Positions 1 to 10,179 are shown, counted from the stretch's first letter. The stretch: DNA of 64,000 bases from an uncultured Burkholderiales bacterium (GCA_946480465.1 CAMLJY010000009.1:1-64000); one strand, 5' to 3'. Program-made: numbers and translations. Notes: a model not told the origin generated them from the letters alone.

Positions 1-478
1 CGCTCTTGTTGCGGCCCTTGTCCTGGCCGATGCGGATGCCCTGCGGGTTCTGGCCGTAGGCGCCGAAGGGGCTGGTGCCGCCGGTGCCTATCCACTTGTT
101 GCCGCCTTCGTGCCGTTCCTTCTGCTCCTCGAAGCGCTTCTTCAAGGTCTCCATCAACTCGTCCCAGCCCATCTTTTCGATCTTGGCGATCTCCTCGGGG
201 CTCAGCTGTAGCTCCAGGTTCTTGCGCAGCCACTCCAGCGGCACTTCCTTCGTGAAGTCGGCGACCAGTTCCACGCCCTTGAAGTAGGCGCCGAATGCGC
301 GGTCGAACTTGTCGAAATTCGCTTCGTCCTTCACCAGCGCGGTACGGGCGAGGTAATAGAACTCGTCCACCGAGGGGCCGATCACCTCGGCCTTGATCGC
401 TTCCAGCAGGGTCAGGTACTCCTTGACCGAGACCGGCAGCTTGGCGGCGCGCAGCGTGTAGAAGAAGTCGATGAGCAT
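1..478 (-). CDS. CoxE-like VWA domain protein, N-terminal part (cut by window edge)
   Basis: The first 159 residues of a leftward gene are visible, starting at an ATG at 476-478; the rest lies outside the window. The segment opens MLIDFFYTLR, continues through a charged alpha-helical region (KAEVIGPSVDEFYYLARTAL) and reaches a Gly-rich linker (GTGGTSPFGAYGQNP). This matches the N-terminus of CoxE-type proteins, which carry a von Willebrand A domain at their C-terminus. Such proteins work with MoxR AAA+ ATPases in protein maturation or metal insertion. A MoxR gene sits 4.8 kb away on the same strand (5317-6171), so the pair looks split. The VWA metal-binding motif itself is not in view, so the domain is inferred from the N-terminal region only. 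Confidence 0.75.
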   Translation of the reverse strand, partial: MLIDFFYTLRAAKLPVSVKEYLTLLEAIKAEVIGPSVDEFYYLARTALVKDEANFDKFDRAFGAYFKGVELVADFTKEVPLEWLRKNLELQLSPEEIAKIEKMGWDELMETLKKRFEEQKERHEGGNKWIGTGGTSPFGAYGQNPQGIRIGQDKGRNKS

Positions 479-643
479 GGCGGTGGAGGCGGGGACGCCG
501 CGGCGGGCGATGGCGCGACGGGTTCGAGCATAGCGGGAGCCCGCGTGCTGCAGTTCACGAAGGGCGAAGCGGGCTGGCATGTTCCATGCGGATTGGCCGG
601 CTTCTGTCTCAAGTTGTGAAGGGGTGGGGACGATGATGGCTCG
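479..643. other. Divergent intergenic region, VWA gene / diguanylate cyclase
   Basis: These 165 bases separate two divergent start codons and should hold promoters for both. No convincing -35/-10 pair, operator or small gene could be picked out. A GGGGTGGGG run sits about 10 bases before the cyclase ATG and is a poor ribosome site. Confidence 0.4.
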
Positions 644-1834
644 ATGCTGGGAAACGTCGCCCTCACCATGCTCACGCTCTGGCTGCTGCTGGGGGTGGTG
701 GCGGCCGGCTGGACGATGGCCGCGCGGGCGCTGGAGCTGTCGCGCCGCGCGGCGAGGCTGTGGAGCGTGTCCGCGCTGATCGGCATGGCCGCGCTGACCC
801 TGCTGCTGATGCGCGGCTGGGCACCGGACTGGGCCGCGACGACGTTGGGCAACGTGCTGGCGGTGGCCGCGCTGCTGGCGATCCGCCGCGGCATGCTTCG
901 CTTCCTGCGCCAGCCGCTGCATGACGCGGAGGCGATCGCCACGCTGGTGGTCTTCGCAGGCGTGCAGGCCGCCTGCCTCGTGCTGCCGCTGGAGTGGCAG
1001 GCCCCGGCGCAGGTCATCGCCACCTGCCTGGCGATGGCGTGGGCGCTGCTGCGCAGCAGCACCCAGGCCTACCCCGCGCTGCGCCGCGAGTTCGGCGAAC
1101 GCAAGGCCTTCCTGCTGGTGTCGCCGCAGGTGGCGGGGGTGGCGCTGTTCGCGCTGCGCGCGGCGGCCGGACTGCTGCCACCTTGGCCCGGTCAGACGCT
1201 GCAGCCGCTGCCGGCCGACACGCCGCTGAATGTGGCCTCGGCACTGCTGATCCTGCTGCTCGTGCTGCTGCTGCACGGCAACCTGGCGGTGATGGTGCTG
1301 CTGCGCCTGGTGCGCAAGCTCAGGCACCTGTCGCAGCGCGATGCGCTGACCGGCCTCTACAACCGCACGGAATGGAACCGCCAGCTGGAGGCGCAGCACC
1401 GATGGCTCGGCCGCTTCGGCGAACCCTTTGGCGTGCTGATGATCGACATCGACCACTTCAAGAAGATCAACGACACCATGGGCCACGCCGCCGGTGACGC
1501 GGTGCTGCTGACGGTGGCGCAGGTGCTGACCGCCTCGGCGCGCGAGGTGGACGTGATCGGCCGCCTGGGCGGCGAGGAATTCGGCGTGCTGCTGCCGCGC
1601 GCCGAGCAGACGACGGTGCGGCGCGCGGCGGATCGCCTGCGCCAGATGCTGGGCGACGCCGAGACCACCTGGCGCGACCAGCCCATCAGGCTCACGGTGT
1701 CGATCGGCGCCGCGCTGTGCGCGGACGCCGACGAATCGACGGCGCAGCTGCTGGAGCGCGCCGACCATGCCCTCTACCAGGCGAAGAACACGGGCCGCAA
1801 CCGCACGGTGGTGGCGCGGCTGGCAACGCTGTGA
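644..1834 (+). CDS. Membrane-anchored diguanylate cyclase (GGDEF)
   Basis: A 396-residue protein predicted to make cyclic di-GMP from two GTP at the inner membrane. Residues 1 to about 220 are mostly hydrophobic, with about six possible membrane helices separated by short Arg-rich loops and no recognisable sensor fold. A GGDEF domain follows from about residue 230 (RDALTGLYNR, IDIDHFKKIND). The active-site signature is GGEEF at 309-313. The RxxD product-inhibition site (R300-D303) lies exactly five residues before it, so the enzyme should be catalytically competent and feedback-controlled. It faces opposite to the genes around it and ends against the leftward 1880-2515 gene. An HD-GYP phosphodiesterase lies nearby at 7172-8449. 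Confidence 0.93.
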   Translation: MLGNVALTMLTLWLLLGVVAAGWTMAARALELSRRAARLWSVSALIGMAALTLLLMRGWAPDWAATTLGNVLAVAALLAIRRGMLRFLRQPLHDAEAIATLVVFAGVQAACLVLPLEWQAPAQVIATCLAMAWALLRSSTQAYPALRREFGERKAFLLVSPQVAGVALFALRAAAGLLPPWPGQTLQPLPADTPLNVASALLILLLVLLLHGNLAVMVLLRLVRKLRHLSQRDALTGLYNRTEWNRQLEAQHRWLGRFGEPFGVLMIDIDHFKKINDTMGHAAGDAVLLTVAQVLTASAREVDVIGRLGGEEFGVLLPRAEQTTVRRAADRLRQMLGDAETTWRDQPIRLTVSIGAALCADADESTAQLLERADHALYQAKNTGRNRTVVARLATL

Positions 1835-1847
1835 ACGGCACCGCGGC

Positions 1848-1869
1848 GGCCGTGCGCGCGGGCACGGCC
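1848..1869. terminator. Hairpin between convergent genes
   Basis: A perfect 8-bp inverted repeat (GGCCGTGC / GCACGGCC) with a 6-base loop lies in the 45-bp gap between the stops of the diguanylate cyclase (+) and the gene at 1880-2515 (-). There is no T-run on either side, so it is a candidate bidirectional terminator by position and stem strength only. Confidence 0.5.
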
Positions 1870-1879
1870 GGCGCTGGCT

Positions 1880-2515
1880 TCAGACCTTGCCCAGGCAGGC
1901 GCGCAGCGTGTTGAAGTAGCCGTAGTTCATCGTCCACTGCCGCTGCGGGTTGTCGCGCACGGTCTTGTCCGCGCGCTGGGCGATGTCGCCCCGGAAGCTG
2001 ACCAGCCGGCCGTCTTGCGTGCGCTCGTACTGGATCAGGCTTTGCGCCTGCATCAGCAGCTTGTCGTCGGTGCCGGGGGCGGTCACGTAGACCCAGCTCC
2101 TGGTGTTGGTCTCGGCCAGCAGGATCGAGAAGGCGTTGTTCTTGCCGCCTACCGTGGTGGGCAGTGCCTTCACGGTGATGTCGCGGGTCGAGGACAGGAA
2201 GCCATGCAGCCCGCTCTTCACCCGGTTGGCATAGGCATCGCCGCCGACGCAGTGGCGCGCATTGCAGGTGATCAGCTCCACCGTCTTCAGCGAGGCATTC
2301 AGCGCCTTCCACTGGCCGATCAGGCGCACCAGCTCGTCGGGCGTCTTGTTGCACAGCTTCCACTGGTCGCCGTGGCCCCAGAACGTGAGCGTGTCCAGGC
2401 CCTGGATGGCAGCGGGCTGGGTGGTGTCGATCAGCCCGTGGCGGCAGCCCGGGTTGGCGGTCGCGAGGGCGGTGGCGCGGTTGGCGTGGTCGGCGGTGTA
2501 GAGCAGGTGGATCAT
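1880..2515 (-). CDS. Putative clan CD (caspase/gingipain-fold) cysteine peptidase-like protein
   Basis: A 211-residue soluble protein with no signal peptide or membrane segment; I do not recognise a named family. A hydrophobic strand leads into a His-Gly motif (LTFWGHGD, H48), and a second hydrophobic strand leads into a Cys (VELITCNA, C84). A strand-HG...strand-C arrangement with 36 residues between His and Cys is the layout of clan CD peptidases (caspases, gingipains, C80 toxin-processing domains). The C-terminal half carries more beta-like stretches (RSWVYVTAPG, RLVSFRGDI). It is the last gene of a leftward series, 117 bp after an S9 peptidase gene. Peptidase activity is inferred from the dyad only; it could instead be a non-catalytic relative or a toxin/effector component. 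Confidence 0.5.
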   Translation of the reverse strand: MIHLLYTADHANRATALATANPGCRHGLIDTTQPAAIQGLDTLTFWGHGDQWKLCNKTPDELVRLIGQWKALNASLKTVELITCNARHCVGGDAYANRVKSGLHGFLSSTRDITVKALPTTVGGKNNAFSILLAETNTRSWVYVTAPGTDDKLLMQAQSLIQYERTQDGRLVSFRGDIAQRADKTVRDNPQRQWTMNYGYFNTLRACLGKV

Positions 2516-2632
2516 GGAGGCGGCCTTCCTGGCCGGGGATCAGCGGTGCGGCCGATGTTGCAGGAGCGCCGTCCCGCTTGGGCGGCAGGATTTGGCGGAA
2601 AGGCCGCCCGGCGCGCCGCCCGGCCCGGTCCG

Positions 2633-4633
2633 TCAGTCCGCCTGCCGCGCGGGATCGTGCCGTTCCAGCCAGGCGAAGAACTCGCGGTACCACAGCCGGC
2701 TGTTGCGCGGCTTCAGGATCCAGTGGTTCTCGTCCGGGAACCACACCAGCCGTGCATCGACGCCGCGCGCCTTCAGCGTGTTGTAGTAGGCCAGGCCCTG
2801 CTGGTCGGGCACGCGGTAGTCCTGCGCGCCGTGGATCACCAGGGTCGGCGTGGACATCGCCCCAGCGAAGGCATGCGGGCTCTGCGCGTTGACGCGCGCC
2901 ATGTCGTCCCAGTAGTACGCGCCCAGCTCCTGCGAATGCCAGGACCAGGCGTCGTCGGCGAACATCGCGGTCCAGTCGAAGCAGCCGGCGTGGCAGACGT
3001 AGGCGGCATAACGTCCCGGCTTCGCGTGGGCATTCATCCACGCCACCATGTAGCCGCCGTAGCTGCCGCCCGTGGCGAAGACGCGCTTCCTGTCGATGAA
3101 GCGCTTCTTCAGCAGCATGTCGGTCGCGGCCTCGATGTCCTGCAGTTCCAGCTCGGCCCAGCGGTGGGTGATGCTGTCCGTGAAGGCGTAGCCGAAGCTC
3201 GACGAGCCGTGGTAGTTGACGGCCGCCACGACGTAGCCCTGCGCCGCGAAGGTCGGATTGTTCCAGCGGTAATGCCAGTTATCACCGACGGCGGTGTGCG
3301 GCCCGCCGTGGATGACGTGCAGCAGCGGGTACTTCTTCTTGGGATCGAAGCCGGGCGGGTAGAAGAGCCAGACCTGCACCCGGTCTCCCAGGGCGCCCTC
3401 GACCCAGGTCTCCTCGTGCGTGCCCAGGTCCAGCGTCGCCATCAGCGCGTCGTTGAAGCGCTCGATGCGGCGCGGTGCCTGGCCGGGCAGCAGCGCATGC
3501 ATGCGCGAGGGATGGTCGGCGGCGTCGGCCACGCTCACCAGCGTGCCGGCCGCCTTGTCGAAGCCGGTGACCCAGCCGCCTTCGACGGCGATTTCGGCGC
3601 GCCGGTCCGCGATGTCGAAGCGCCAGAGGTGGCGGCGGGCCTTCTGCTCGGTGCAGAAGAGCAGCTCCAGGCCATCTTCCTCCCACACCAGCGGCGCATG
3701 CACCTCGTGGTCCCATTCGGCGCTGACGACCTCGTGGCCTTCGCCGCGCGACCAGATTGCCAGCTGGGCCGGCATCGTGTGCTTGCGGCCCTGGTGGCTG
3801 GCCAGGAACGCGATGCGCGTGCCGTCCGGGCTGTAGCGCGGGGCCGAGAAGTCCCACTCGGCGTCCTGCACGATGGTGGCGATGCGGCCCGAGCGCAGGT
3901 CGACCTCCGCCAGGGCGAAGCGACCATCGGTGCGTTTCTCGGGCGCGGGATCGTAGGCGAAGACGACGCGCCGGCCATCGGGCGAGACGTCGAAATTGTT
4001 CGCGTCGGGCTCGCCGCGCACCAGCTCGTACGGCGTGCCTTCGAACAGGTCGCGCACCTTGCCCGTGCCCAGCTCCATCAGGTGCAGGTGCGCGCTGCGC
4101 CCCATCGGCACGAAGTGGTCCCAGTAGCGGTAGTAGGACTGGTCGGTGACGTAGGCCGTCTCCTTGCGCTCCTTGAACTCCTTCAGCGCCTGGGCTTGCG
4201 CCTTCTGCCCCTTCAACTCCGGCCAGACCCAGCTGACGAAAACGATGCGCTCGCCATCGGGGCACCACTTGAAAGCTTCGACGCCGGTGGCCACCTCGCC
4301 GCAGCGGCGCGCTTCGCCGCCGTCGGGCGCGATGACGTAGAACTGCGGCTCCTCGTCCTTTCGGCCTTCCTGCTCGCGCTTGGCCGTGAAGCCGATGCGG
4401 TCGCCGCGGGGCGAGTAGCGCGGCTGGCCGTCCTTGTCGCCGCAGGCGGTCAGCTGGCGTGGCGCGCCGCCCAGCGTGGACAAGAGCCACAGCGCGCTCG
4501 AGCCCTTGTTCTGCTCCATCGAGTAGCGGCTGACGGCGACCACCGCGTGCGCGCCGTCCGGCGACAGGCTGGGGTTGCCTAGCCGCTCCATCTTCCACAG
4601 GTCGTCGACGGTGATGGGCTTCTTGCGGGCCAT
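2633..4633 (-). CDS. S9 family prolyl oligopeptidase / acylaminoacyl-peptidase-like enzyme
   Basis: A 666-residue serine peptidase with an N-terminal beta-propeller of about 400 residues (repeated blades such as SLSPDGAHAVVAVS and YSPRGDRIGFTA) and a C-terminal alpha/beta-hydrolase domain. The triad is visible: S524 in GGSYGGYM, D605 in HGAQDYRVP, and H637 in DENHWI. No signal peptide is seen, so it is probably cytosolic and trims short or acylated peptides that fit inside the propeller. It lies 90 bp downstream of the GNAT gene and may share its transcript. An acylaminoacyl peptidase next to an acetyltransferase is suggestive but unproven. Confidence 0.93.
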   Translation of the reverse strand: MARKKPITVDDLWKMERLGNPSLSPDGAHAVVAVSRYSMEQNKGSSALWLLSTLGGAPRQLTACGDKDGQPRYSPRGDRIGFTAKREQEGRKDEEPQFYVIAPDGGEARRCGEVATGVEAFKWCPDGERIVFVSWVWPELKGQKAQAQALKEFKERKETAYVTDQSYYRYWDHFVPMGRSAHLHLMELGTGKVRDLFEGTPYELVRGEPDANNFDVSPDGRRVVFAYDPAPEKRTDGRFALAEVDLRSGRIATIVQDAEWDFSAPRYSPDGTRIAFLASHQGRKHTMPAQLAIWSRGEGHEVVSAEWDHEVHAPLVWEEDGLELLFCTEQKARRHLWRFDIADRRAEIAVEGGWVTGFDKAAGTLVSVADAADHPSRMHALLPGQAPRRIERFNDALMATLDLGTHEETWVEGALGDRVQVWLFYPPGFDPKKKYPLLHVIHGGPHTAVGDNWHYRWNNPTFAAQGYVVAAVNYHGSSSFGYAFTDSITHRWAELELQDIEAATDMLLKKRFIDRKRVFATGGSYGGYMVAWMNAHAKPGRYAAYVCHAGCFDWTAMFADDAWSWHSQELGAYYWDDMARVNAQSPHAFAGAMSTPTLVIHGAQDYRVPDQQGLAYYNTLKARGVDARLVWFPDENHWILKPRNSRLWYREFFAWLERHDPARQAD

Positions 4634-4723
4634 GCGGCGGACTCCTGGTCGTTGTTCTCGAAGGGGCTTCGGTCCGGCCGGCGAAGGCGGAAGCTCGCCC
4701 GCCGGCGCGGGGAAAGGGGGCGG

Positions 4724-5317
4724 TCAGCGCGGCTTGGTCAACTGGTGCTCCAGGTGGGCCTTGACCTCGGGCCACTCGCCGGCCGCCACGCTGTACATCA
4801 CCGTGTCGCGCACCGTGCCGTCGCGGCGCAGCGCATGGTGGCGCAGCACGCCGTCCTTGCGCGCGCCCAGGCGCTCGATCGCCTGCTGGCTGGCGAAGTT
4901 GTAGTTGTCGGTGCGCCAGCCCACGAGCTTCGCGCCCAGCGTGTCGAAGGCATGGGACATCAGCAGCCACTTGGCGGTGGTGTTGACGGCGCTGCGCTGG
5001 CGGCTCTTGCGGTACCAGGTGTAGCCGATCTCGAGGCGCTCGACCGCCGGCACGATGTCGTGGTAGCTGCTGGTGCCGATCACTTCGTTCGTTAGCGCGT
5101 CCAGCACGACGAAGGCGAAGCGATGGCCGGCGGCGCGGCCAGCGAGCGCGGCCTCGATGTAGGCCCGCGTGTCCCCGGGCGCCGGCACGGAGGTGACGCG
5201 GATGGTCCACAGCTCGCCATCCGCCGCCGCGGCGGCCAGGCCTTCTTCATGCTCCAGGCCCAGCGGCTCCAGGCGCACCGGGTCGCGCCACAGCACGACG
5301 GGCTCGACCGGGCGCAT
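4724..5317 (-). CDS. GNAT family N-acetyltransferase (RimJ/RimL-like)
   Basis: A 197-residue acetyltransferase of the RimJ/RimL type. Recognisable parts are the early loop (VRLEPLGLEHEEGL), the central strand and turn (LEIGYTWYRKSRQRSAVNTTAKWLL) that binds acetyl-CoA pyrophosphate, and the late NYNFASQQAIERLGARKDG motif typical of this subgroup. The likely substrate is a protein N-terminus or a small amine. Its ATG overlaps the TGA of the MoxR gene by one base (TGATG), which implies translational coupling. Coupling of a MoxR ATPase to an acetyltransferase is not the usual arrangement. Confidence 0.9.
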   Translation of the reverse strand: MRPVEPVVLWRDPVRLEPLGLEHEEGLAAAAADGELWTIRVTSVPAPGDTRAYIEAALAGRAAGHRFAFVVLDALTNEVIGTSSYHDIVPAVERLEIGYTWYRKSRQRSAVNTTAKWLLMSHAFDTLGAKLVGWRTDNYNFASQQAIERLGARKDGVLRHHALRRDGTVRDTVMYSVAAGEWPEVKAHLEHQLTKPR

Positions 5318-6171
5318 CAGCGGTTGTTCCTCTGCATGAAGACGAGCTTCTCGAACAGCGACACGTCCTGCTCGTTCTTCAGCAAGGCACCCACCAGCGG
5401 CGGCACGGCCACCTTCTCGTCCTTGCTCTGCAGGGCCGACAGCGGGATGTCCTCGGCCAGCAGCAGCTTCAGCCAGTCCAGCAGCTCCGAGGTGCTGGGC
5501 TTCTTCTTCAGGCCGGGCAGGTTGCGCACGTCGTAGAAGGTCTTCATCGCCGCCGACAGCAGCTCCTTCTTCAGGCCGGGGAAGTGCACGTCGACGATGC
5601 GTTGCATCGTGTCCGCGTCGGGGAACTTGATGTAGTGGAAGAAGCAGCGGCGCAGGAAGGCGTCCGGCAGCTCCTTTTCGTTGTTCGAGGTGATGAACAC
5701 CAGGGGCCGGTGCTTGGCCTTGACCAGTTCGCGCGTCTCGTAGACGTAGAACTCCATGCGGTCGAGTTCGCGCAGCAGGTCGTTCGGGAATTCGATGTCG
5801 GCCTTGTCGATCTCGTCGATCAGCAGCGCCACCGGCTGCTCCGACGTGAAGGCCTGCCACAGCACGCCCTTGACGATGTAGTTGTGGATGTCCTTGACGC
5901 GCTCGGAGCCGACGATGTCCGACAGCTGGCTGTCGCGCAGGCGGCTCACCGCGTCGTATTCGTACAGGCCCTGCTGGGCCTTGGTGGTGCTCTTGATGTG
6001 CCACTGCAGGAGCGGCATGTTCAGCGCGGTGGCCACCTCTTCGGCCAGCATCGTCTTGCCGGTGCCGGGTTCGCCCTTGACCAGCAGCGGGCGCTTGAGG
6101 GTGATCGCGGCATTCACCGCGAGCATCAGGTCCTGCGTGGCGACGTAGTTGTCGGAACCTTGGAATTTCAT
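5317..6171 (-). CDS. MoxR family AAA+ ATPase
   Basis: A 284-residue AAA+ ATPase. Walker A is GEPGTGKT at residues 33-40 and Walker B is VALLIDEIDKAD. Sensor-type residues follow (PLVFITSNNEKELPDAFLRRC, with an arginine-finger-like RRC). MoxR proteins act as chaperones that open or load metal centres, usually with a CoxE/VWA partner. The start chosen is MKFQGSDNY at 6171; a longer frame upstream would run into the cytochrome promoter region. The partner-type VWA gene lies at 1-478 on the same strand, separated by three cotranscribed-looking genes and one inserted opposite-strand gene. Confidence 0.94.
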   Translation of the reverse strand: MKFQGSDNYVATQDLMLAVNAAITLKRPLLVKGEPGTGKTMLAEEVATALNMPLLQWHIKSTTKAQQGLYEYDAVSRLRDSQLSDIVGSERVKDIHNYIVKGVLWQAFTSEQPVALLIDEIDKADIEFPNDLLRELDRMEFYVYETRELVKAKHRPLVFITSNNEKELPDAFLRRCFFHYIKFPDADTMQRIVDVHFPGLKKELLSAAMKTFYDVRNLPGLKKKPSTSELLDWLKLLLAEDIPLSALQSKDEKVAVPPLVGALLKNEQDVSLFEKLVFMQRNNR

Positions 6172-6210
6172 GGCGGGCGCGCCGTGTGCGCAGGGGCTGG
6201 AAGGGGTGCG

Positions 6211-6237
6211 GGCCAGTATAAGTGGCCCCCCTATAAT
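6211..6237 (+). promoter_or_regulatory. Candidate promoter of the cytochrome c4 gene with a small dyad
   Basis: A perfect -10 hexamer, TATAAT, lies at 6232-6237, about 75 bases before the cytochrome ATG. No convincing -35 is seen at 16-18 bases. Directly upstream is a 5-bp dyad (GGCCA, 7 bases, TGGCC; 6211-6227) that could be an operator. On the other strand TATACT (6215-6220) may serve moxR. Confidence 0.5.
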
Positions 6238-6311
6238 CGCCGGCTGCGCCGAGGAGGGCCCGCCCAAGCCTGCGGCCGTGCGGCAAAACAATCTCGACCC
6301 TGAGCGACACG

Positions 6312-7001
6312 ATGAACAAAGCCCTCTCTCTGATCTCTTCGCTGTTGGTTCTTGTCGGTACTGCCACGGCAGCCCAAGCCCAGGACGTCAAGGCGGGCGA
6401 TCCCGCGAAGGGGGCCACGAAGGCCGCCATGTGCATCGGGTGCCACAACATCACCGGCTACCAGGCCAGCTTCCCCGAGGTCTACAAGGTGCCGAAGATC
6501 GCCGGCCAGGGCGGCAAGTACATCGTCGCCGCGTTGAACGCCTACGCGAAGGGCGAACGCAAGCATCCCTCGATGCGCGCCATCGCCGAGACGCTGAGCG
6601 AACAAGACATGGCCGACCTGGCCGCCTACTACGAACAACTGGGCAAGACCGCCGGCGCCGCCGCGCCGACCGCCCCGGCCGCTCTGCCGGACGCGCTGAA
6701 GGACCGCCTGGCCGCTTGCGTCGCCTGCCACGGCGCCACCTTCAGCACCCCGATCGACGCCGCCTACCCGCGCCTGGCCGGCCAGCATGCCGACTACCTG
6801 TACCACGCGCTGAAGGCCTACGCGACCGACGGCAACCCCCGCGTCGGCCGCGCCAACCCGACGATGCGCAGCCAGGTCGTGCAGGAAGCGGCCGGCACGC
6901 GCAAGCCGACGTTCTCGAACGCCGAGCTGAAGCAGGTCGCGAAGTGGCTCGAGTCGCTGCCCGGCGAGCTGAAGACCGTCGAGCAGCCGCGCACCCGCTG
7001 A
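6312..7001 (+). CDS. Cytochrome c4, dihaem periplasmic electron carrier
   Basis: A 229-residue exported protein with a signal peptide (cleavage near AQAQ, residues 21-24) and two class I cytochrome c domains in tandem. The haem sites are CIGCH (41-45) and CVACH (136-140). Each domain has its own C-terminal aromatic helix (ADLAAYYEQL; KQVAKWLESL) and likely Met ligands. This is the cytochrome c4 plan: two haem domains joined by a short Ala/Pro linker, passing electrons to terminal oxidases or nitrogen-oxide reductases. Here it is a single gene behind a TATAAT promoter, divergent from moxR. Confidence 0.93.
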   Translation: MNKALSLISSLLVLVGTATAAQAQDVKAGDPAKGATKAAMCIGCHNITGYQASFPEVYKVPKIAGQGGKYIVAALNAYAKGERKHPSMRAIAETLSEQDMADLAAYYEQLGKTAGAAAPTAPAALPDALKDRLAACVACHGATFSTPIDAAYPRLAGQHADYLYHALKAYATDGNPRVGRANPTMRSQVVQEAAGTRKPTFSNAELKQVAKWLESLPGELKTVEQPRTR

Positions 7002-7042
7002 GTCCCTGCTGCGCGTGGCCGCCCGGTGCGGGCGCCGCGTGA

Positions 7043-8449
<1,407 letters not shown>

Positions 8450-8592
8450 CGTGCGGCGGCGGAACCGGTCGGGCGGGCTCCCGCGCGGCAAAGCGGTCGG
8501 GCCCTCGTTCGGTGCGCGGGGATTGTCCGGAGCCGGCGAGCGATCGGGCGTGCCTACACTGCCCGCTCGCTCGCTTTCCCAGGAACCACAAC

Positions 8593-10179
8593 ATGAAGCG
8601 CACCTTCGCACTCGGGCTGCTCACCGCAGCCCTGTTCGCCTCCGGCATGGCGCAGGCCCAGACCCTGCGCTGGGCCAGCCAGGGGGACCCGCAGACCATG
8701 GACCCGCACTCGCAGAACGAGTCCATGACGAACATGATGAACGGCCAGGTCTACGAAGGCCTGGTGGCGCGCGACCGCAAGCTGGGGATCGTGCCGGCGC
8801 TGGCCACCGAATGGACGCAGACCGCGCCGCTGGTGTGGCGCTTCAAGCTGCGGCCGGGGGTCAAGTTCCACGATGGCACGCCCTTCACTGCGGACGACGT
8901 GGTGTTCTCGATCGAGCGTGGCCAGTCGGCCAACTCGCAGATCAACAACTACGCCAAGGCCGTCGGCACGCCGAAGAAGATCGACGACTTGACGGTGGAA
9001 TTCCACCTCGCGAAGCCGAACCCGATCTTCCTCGAGCACATGGCCTCGCCGCTGTGGATGATGAGCAAGTCGTGGTCCGAGAAGCACAAGGTCACCCGGC
9101 CGCTGGACTTCAAGAACAAGGAAGAGACCTACGCCTCGCTGCATGCCAACGGCACCGGTCCCTACGTGCTGGTGAGCCGCGCGCCCGGCATCAAGACCAC
9201 CTACAAGCGCAACACCGCCTGGTGGGGCAAGCACGAAGGCAACGTGCAGGAGATCGTCTACACGCAGATCGCCAACGACGCGACACGGCTGGCGGCCCTG
9301 GTCTCGGGCGAGATCGACTTCGTGCTCGACCCCGCGCCGCGCGACGTGCCGCGCCTGCGCAACACCGCCGGCGTGAAGGTGATCGACGGTCCCGAGAACC
9401 GCATCGTCTTCATCGGCATGGACCAGCACCGTGACGAGCTGCTGCACGGCAGCGTCAAGGGCAAGAACCCGTTCAAGGACATCCGCGTCCGGCAGGCGCT
9501 CTATCACGCGATCGACATCGAGACGATGAAGTCCAAGCTGATGAACAACCAGAGCATGCCGACCGGCGGCCTCACGCCGTCGCCGCTGGGCGCGTACAAC
9601 GACCCGGCGATCGAGGACCGCCTGCCCTACGACATGAACATGGCGAAGAAGCTCATGGCCGAGGCCGGCTACCCGGACGGCTTCGAGGTGACGCTGGACT
9701 GCCCGAACAACCGCTACATCAACGACGAGGAGATCTGCATCGCGCTGGCCTCGATGTGGGCGCAGCTGAAGGTCAAGGTCAAGGTCAACGCGATGCCGCG
9801 CGCCACCTACTTCCCGAAGCTGGAGAAGCACGACACCAGCATGTACATGCTGGGCTGGGGCGGGGCGGTGACCGATGCGGAGGTCACCATCACGCCGGTG
9901 CTGCGCAACAACCTGGGCGACGGCTCGGGCATCGGCTTCTACAACTACGGCCGCTCGAAGAACGACAAGTTCGACGCGATGGCCGCGGCCACCAGCGTGG
10001 AAACCGACCCCAAGAAGCGCGAGCAGCTGGTGAAGGCGGCGCTGAAGGAATTCAAGGACAACGTGCACACGCTGCCGCTGCACCGCCAGATGATTCCCTG
10101 GGCCGCGCGTTCGAACGTCAGCGTCGTGCACCGGCCCGACAACTGGTTCGAGGTGCACTGGGTGACGATCAACAAGTGA
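8593..10179 (+). CDS. Peptide/nickel-type ABC transporter substrate-binding protein (SBP family 5)
   Basis: A 528-residue periplasmic binding protein with a signal peptide ending in GMAQAQ. It carries the family 5 (DppA/OppA) signature regions: YEGLVARDRK, WRFKLRPGVKFHDGTPFTADDVVFSIER and LLMAEAGYPDGFEVTLD-like text. Family members capture oligopeptides, dipeptides, nickel or glutathione for ABC uptake. No permease or ATPase genes are adjacent, so it must use components encoded elsewhere. The ATG at 8593 is chosen because it begins the signal peptide; the open frame upstream is not protein-like. Confidence 0.92.
   Translation: MKRTFALGLLTAALFASGMAQAQTLRWASQGDPQTMDPHSQNESMTNMMNGQVYEGLVARDRKLGIVPALATEWTQTAPLVWRFKLRPGVKFHDGTPFTADDVVFSIERGQSANSQINNYAKAVGTPKKIDDLTVEFHLAKPNPIFLEHMASPLWMMSKSWSEKHKVTRPLDFKNKEETYASLHANGTGPYVLVSRAPGIKTTYKRNTAWWGKHEGNVQEIVYTQIANDATRLAALVSGEIDFVLDPAPRDVPRLRNTAGVKVIDGPENRIVFIGMDQHRDELLHGSVKGKNPFKDIRVRQALYHAIDIETMKSKLMNNQSMPTGGLTPSPLGAYNDPAIEDRLPYDMNMAKKLMAEAGYPDGFEVTLDCPNNRYINDEEICIALASMWAQLKVKVKVNAMPRATYFPKLEKHDTSMYMLGWGGAVTDAEVTITPVLRNNLGDGSGIGFYNYGRSKNDKFDAMAAATSVETDPKKREQLVKAALKEFKDNVHTLPLHRQMIPWAARSNVSVVHRPDNWFEVHWVTINK

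Noticed and set aside
2015..4582. 855-codon open frame on the plus strand
   Set aside because: It is antisense to the S9 peptidase, whose triad is intact. Its text is His/Arg/Val-rich without any domain, as expected from the opposite strand of GC-rich codons.
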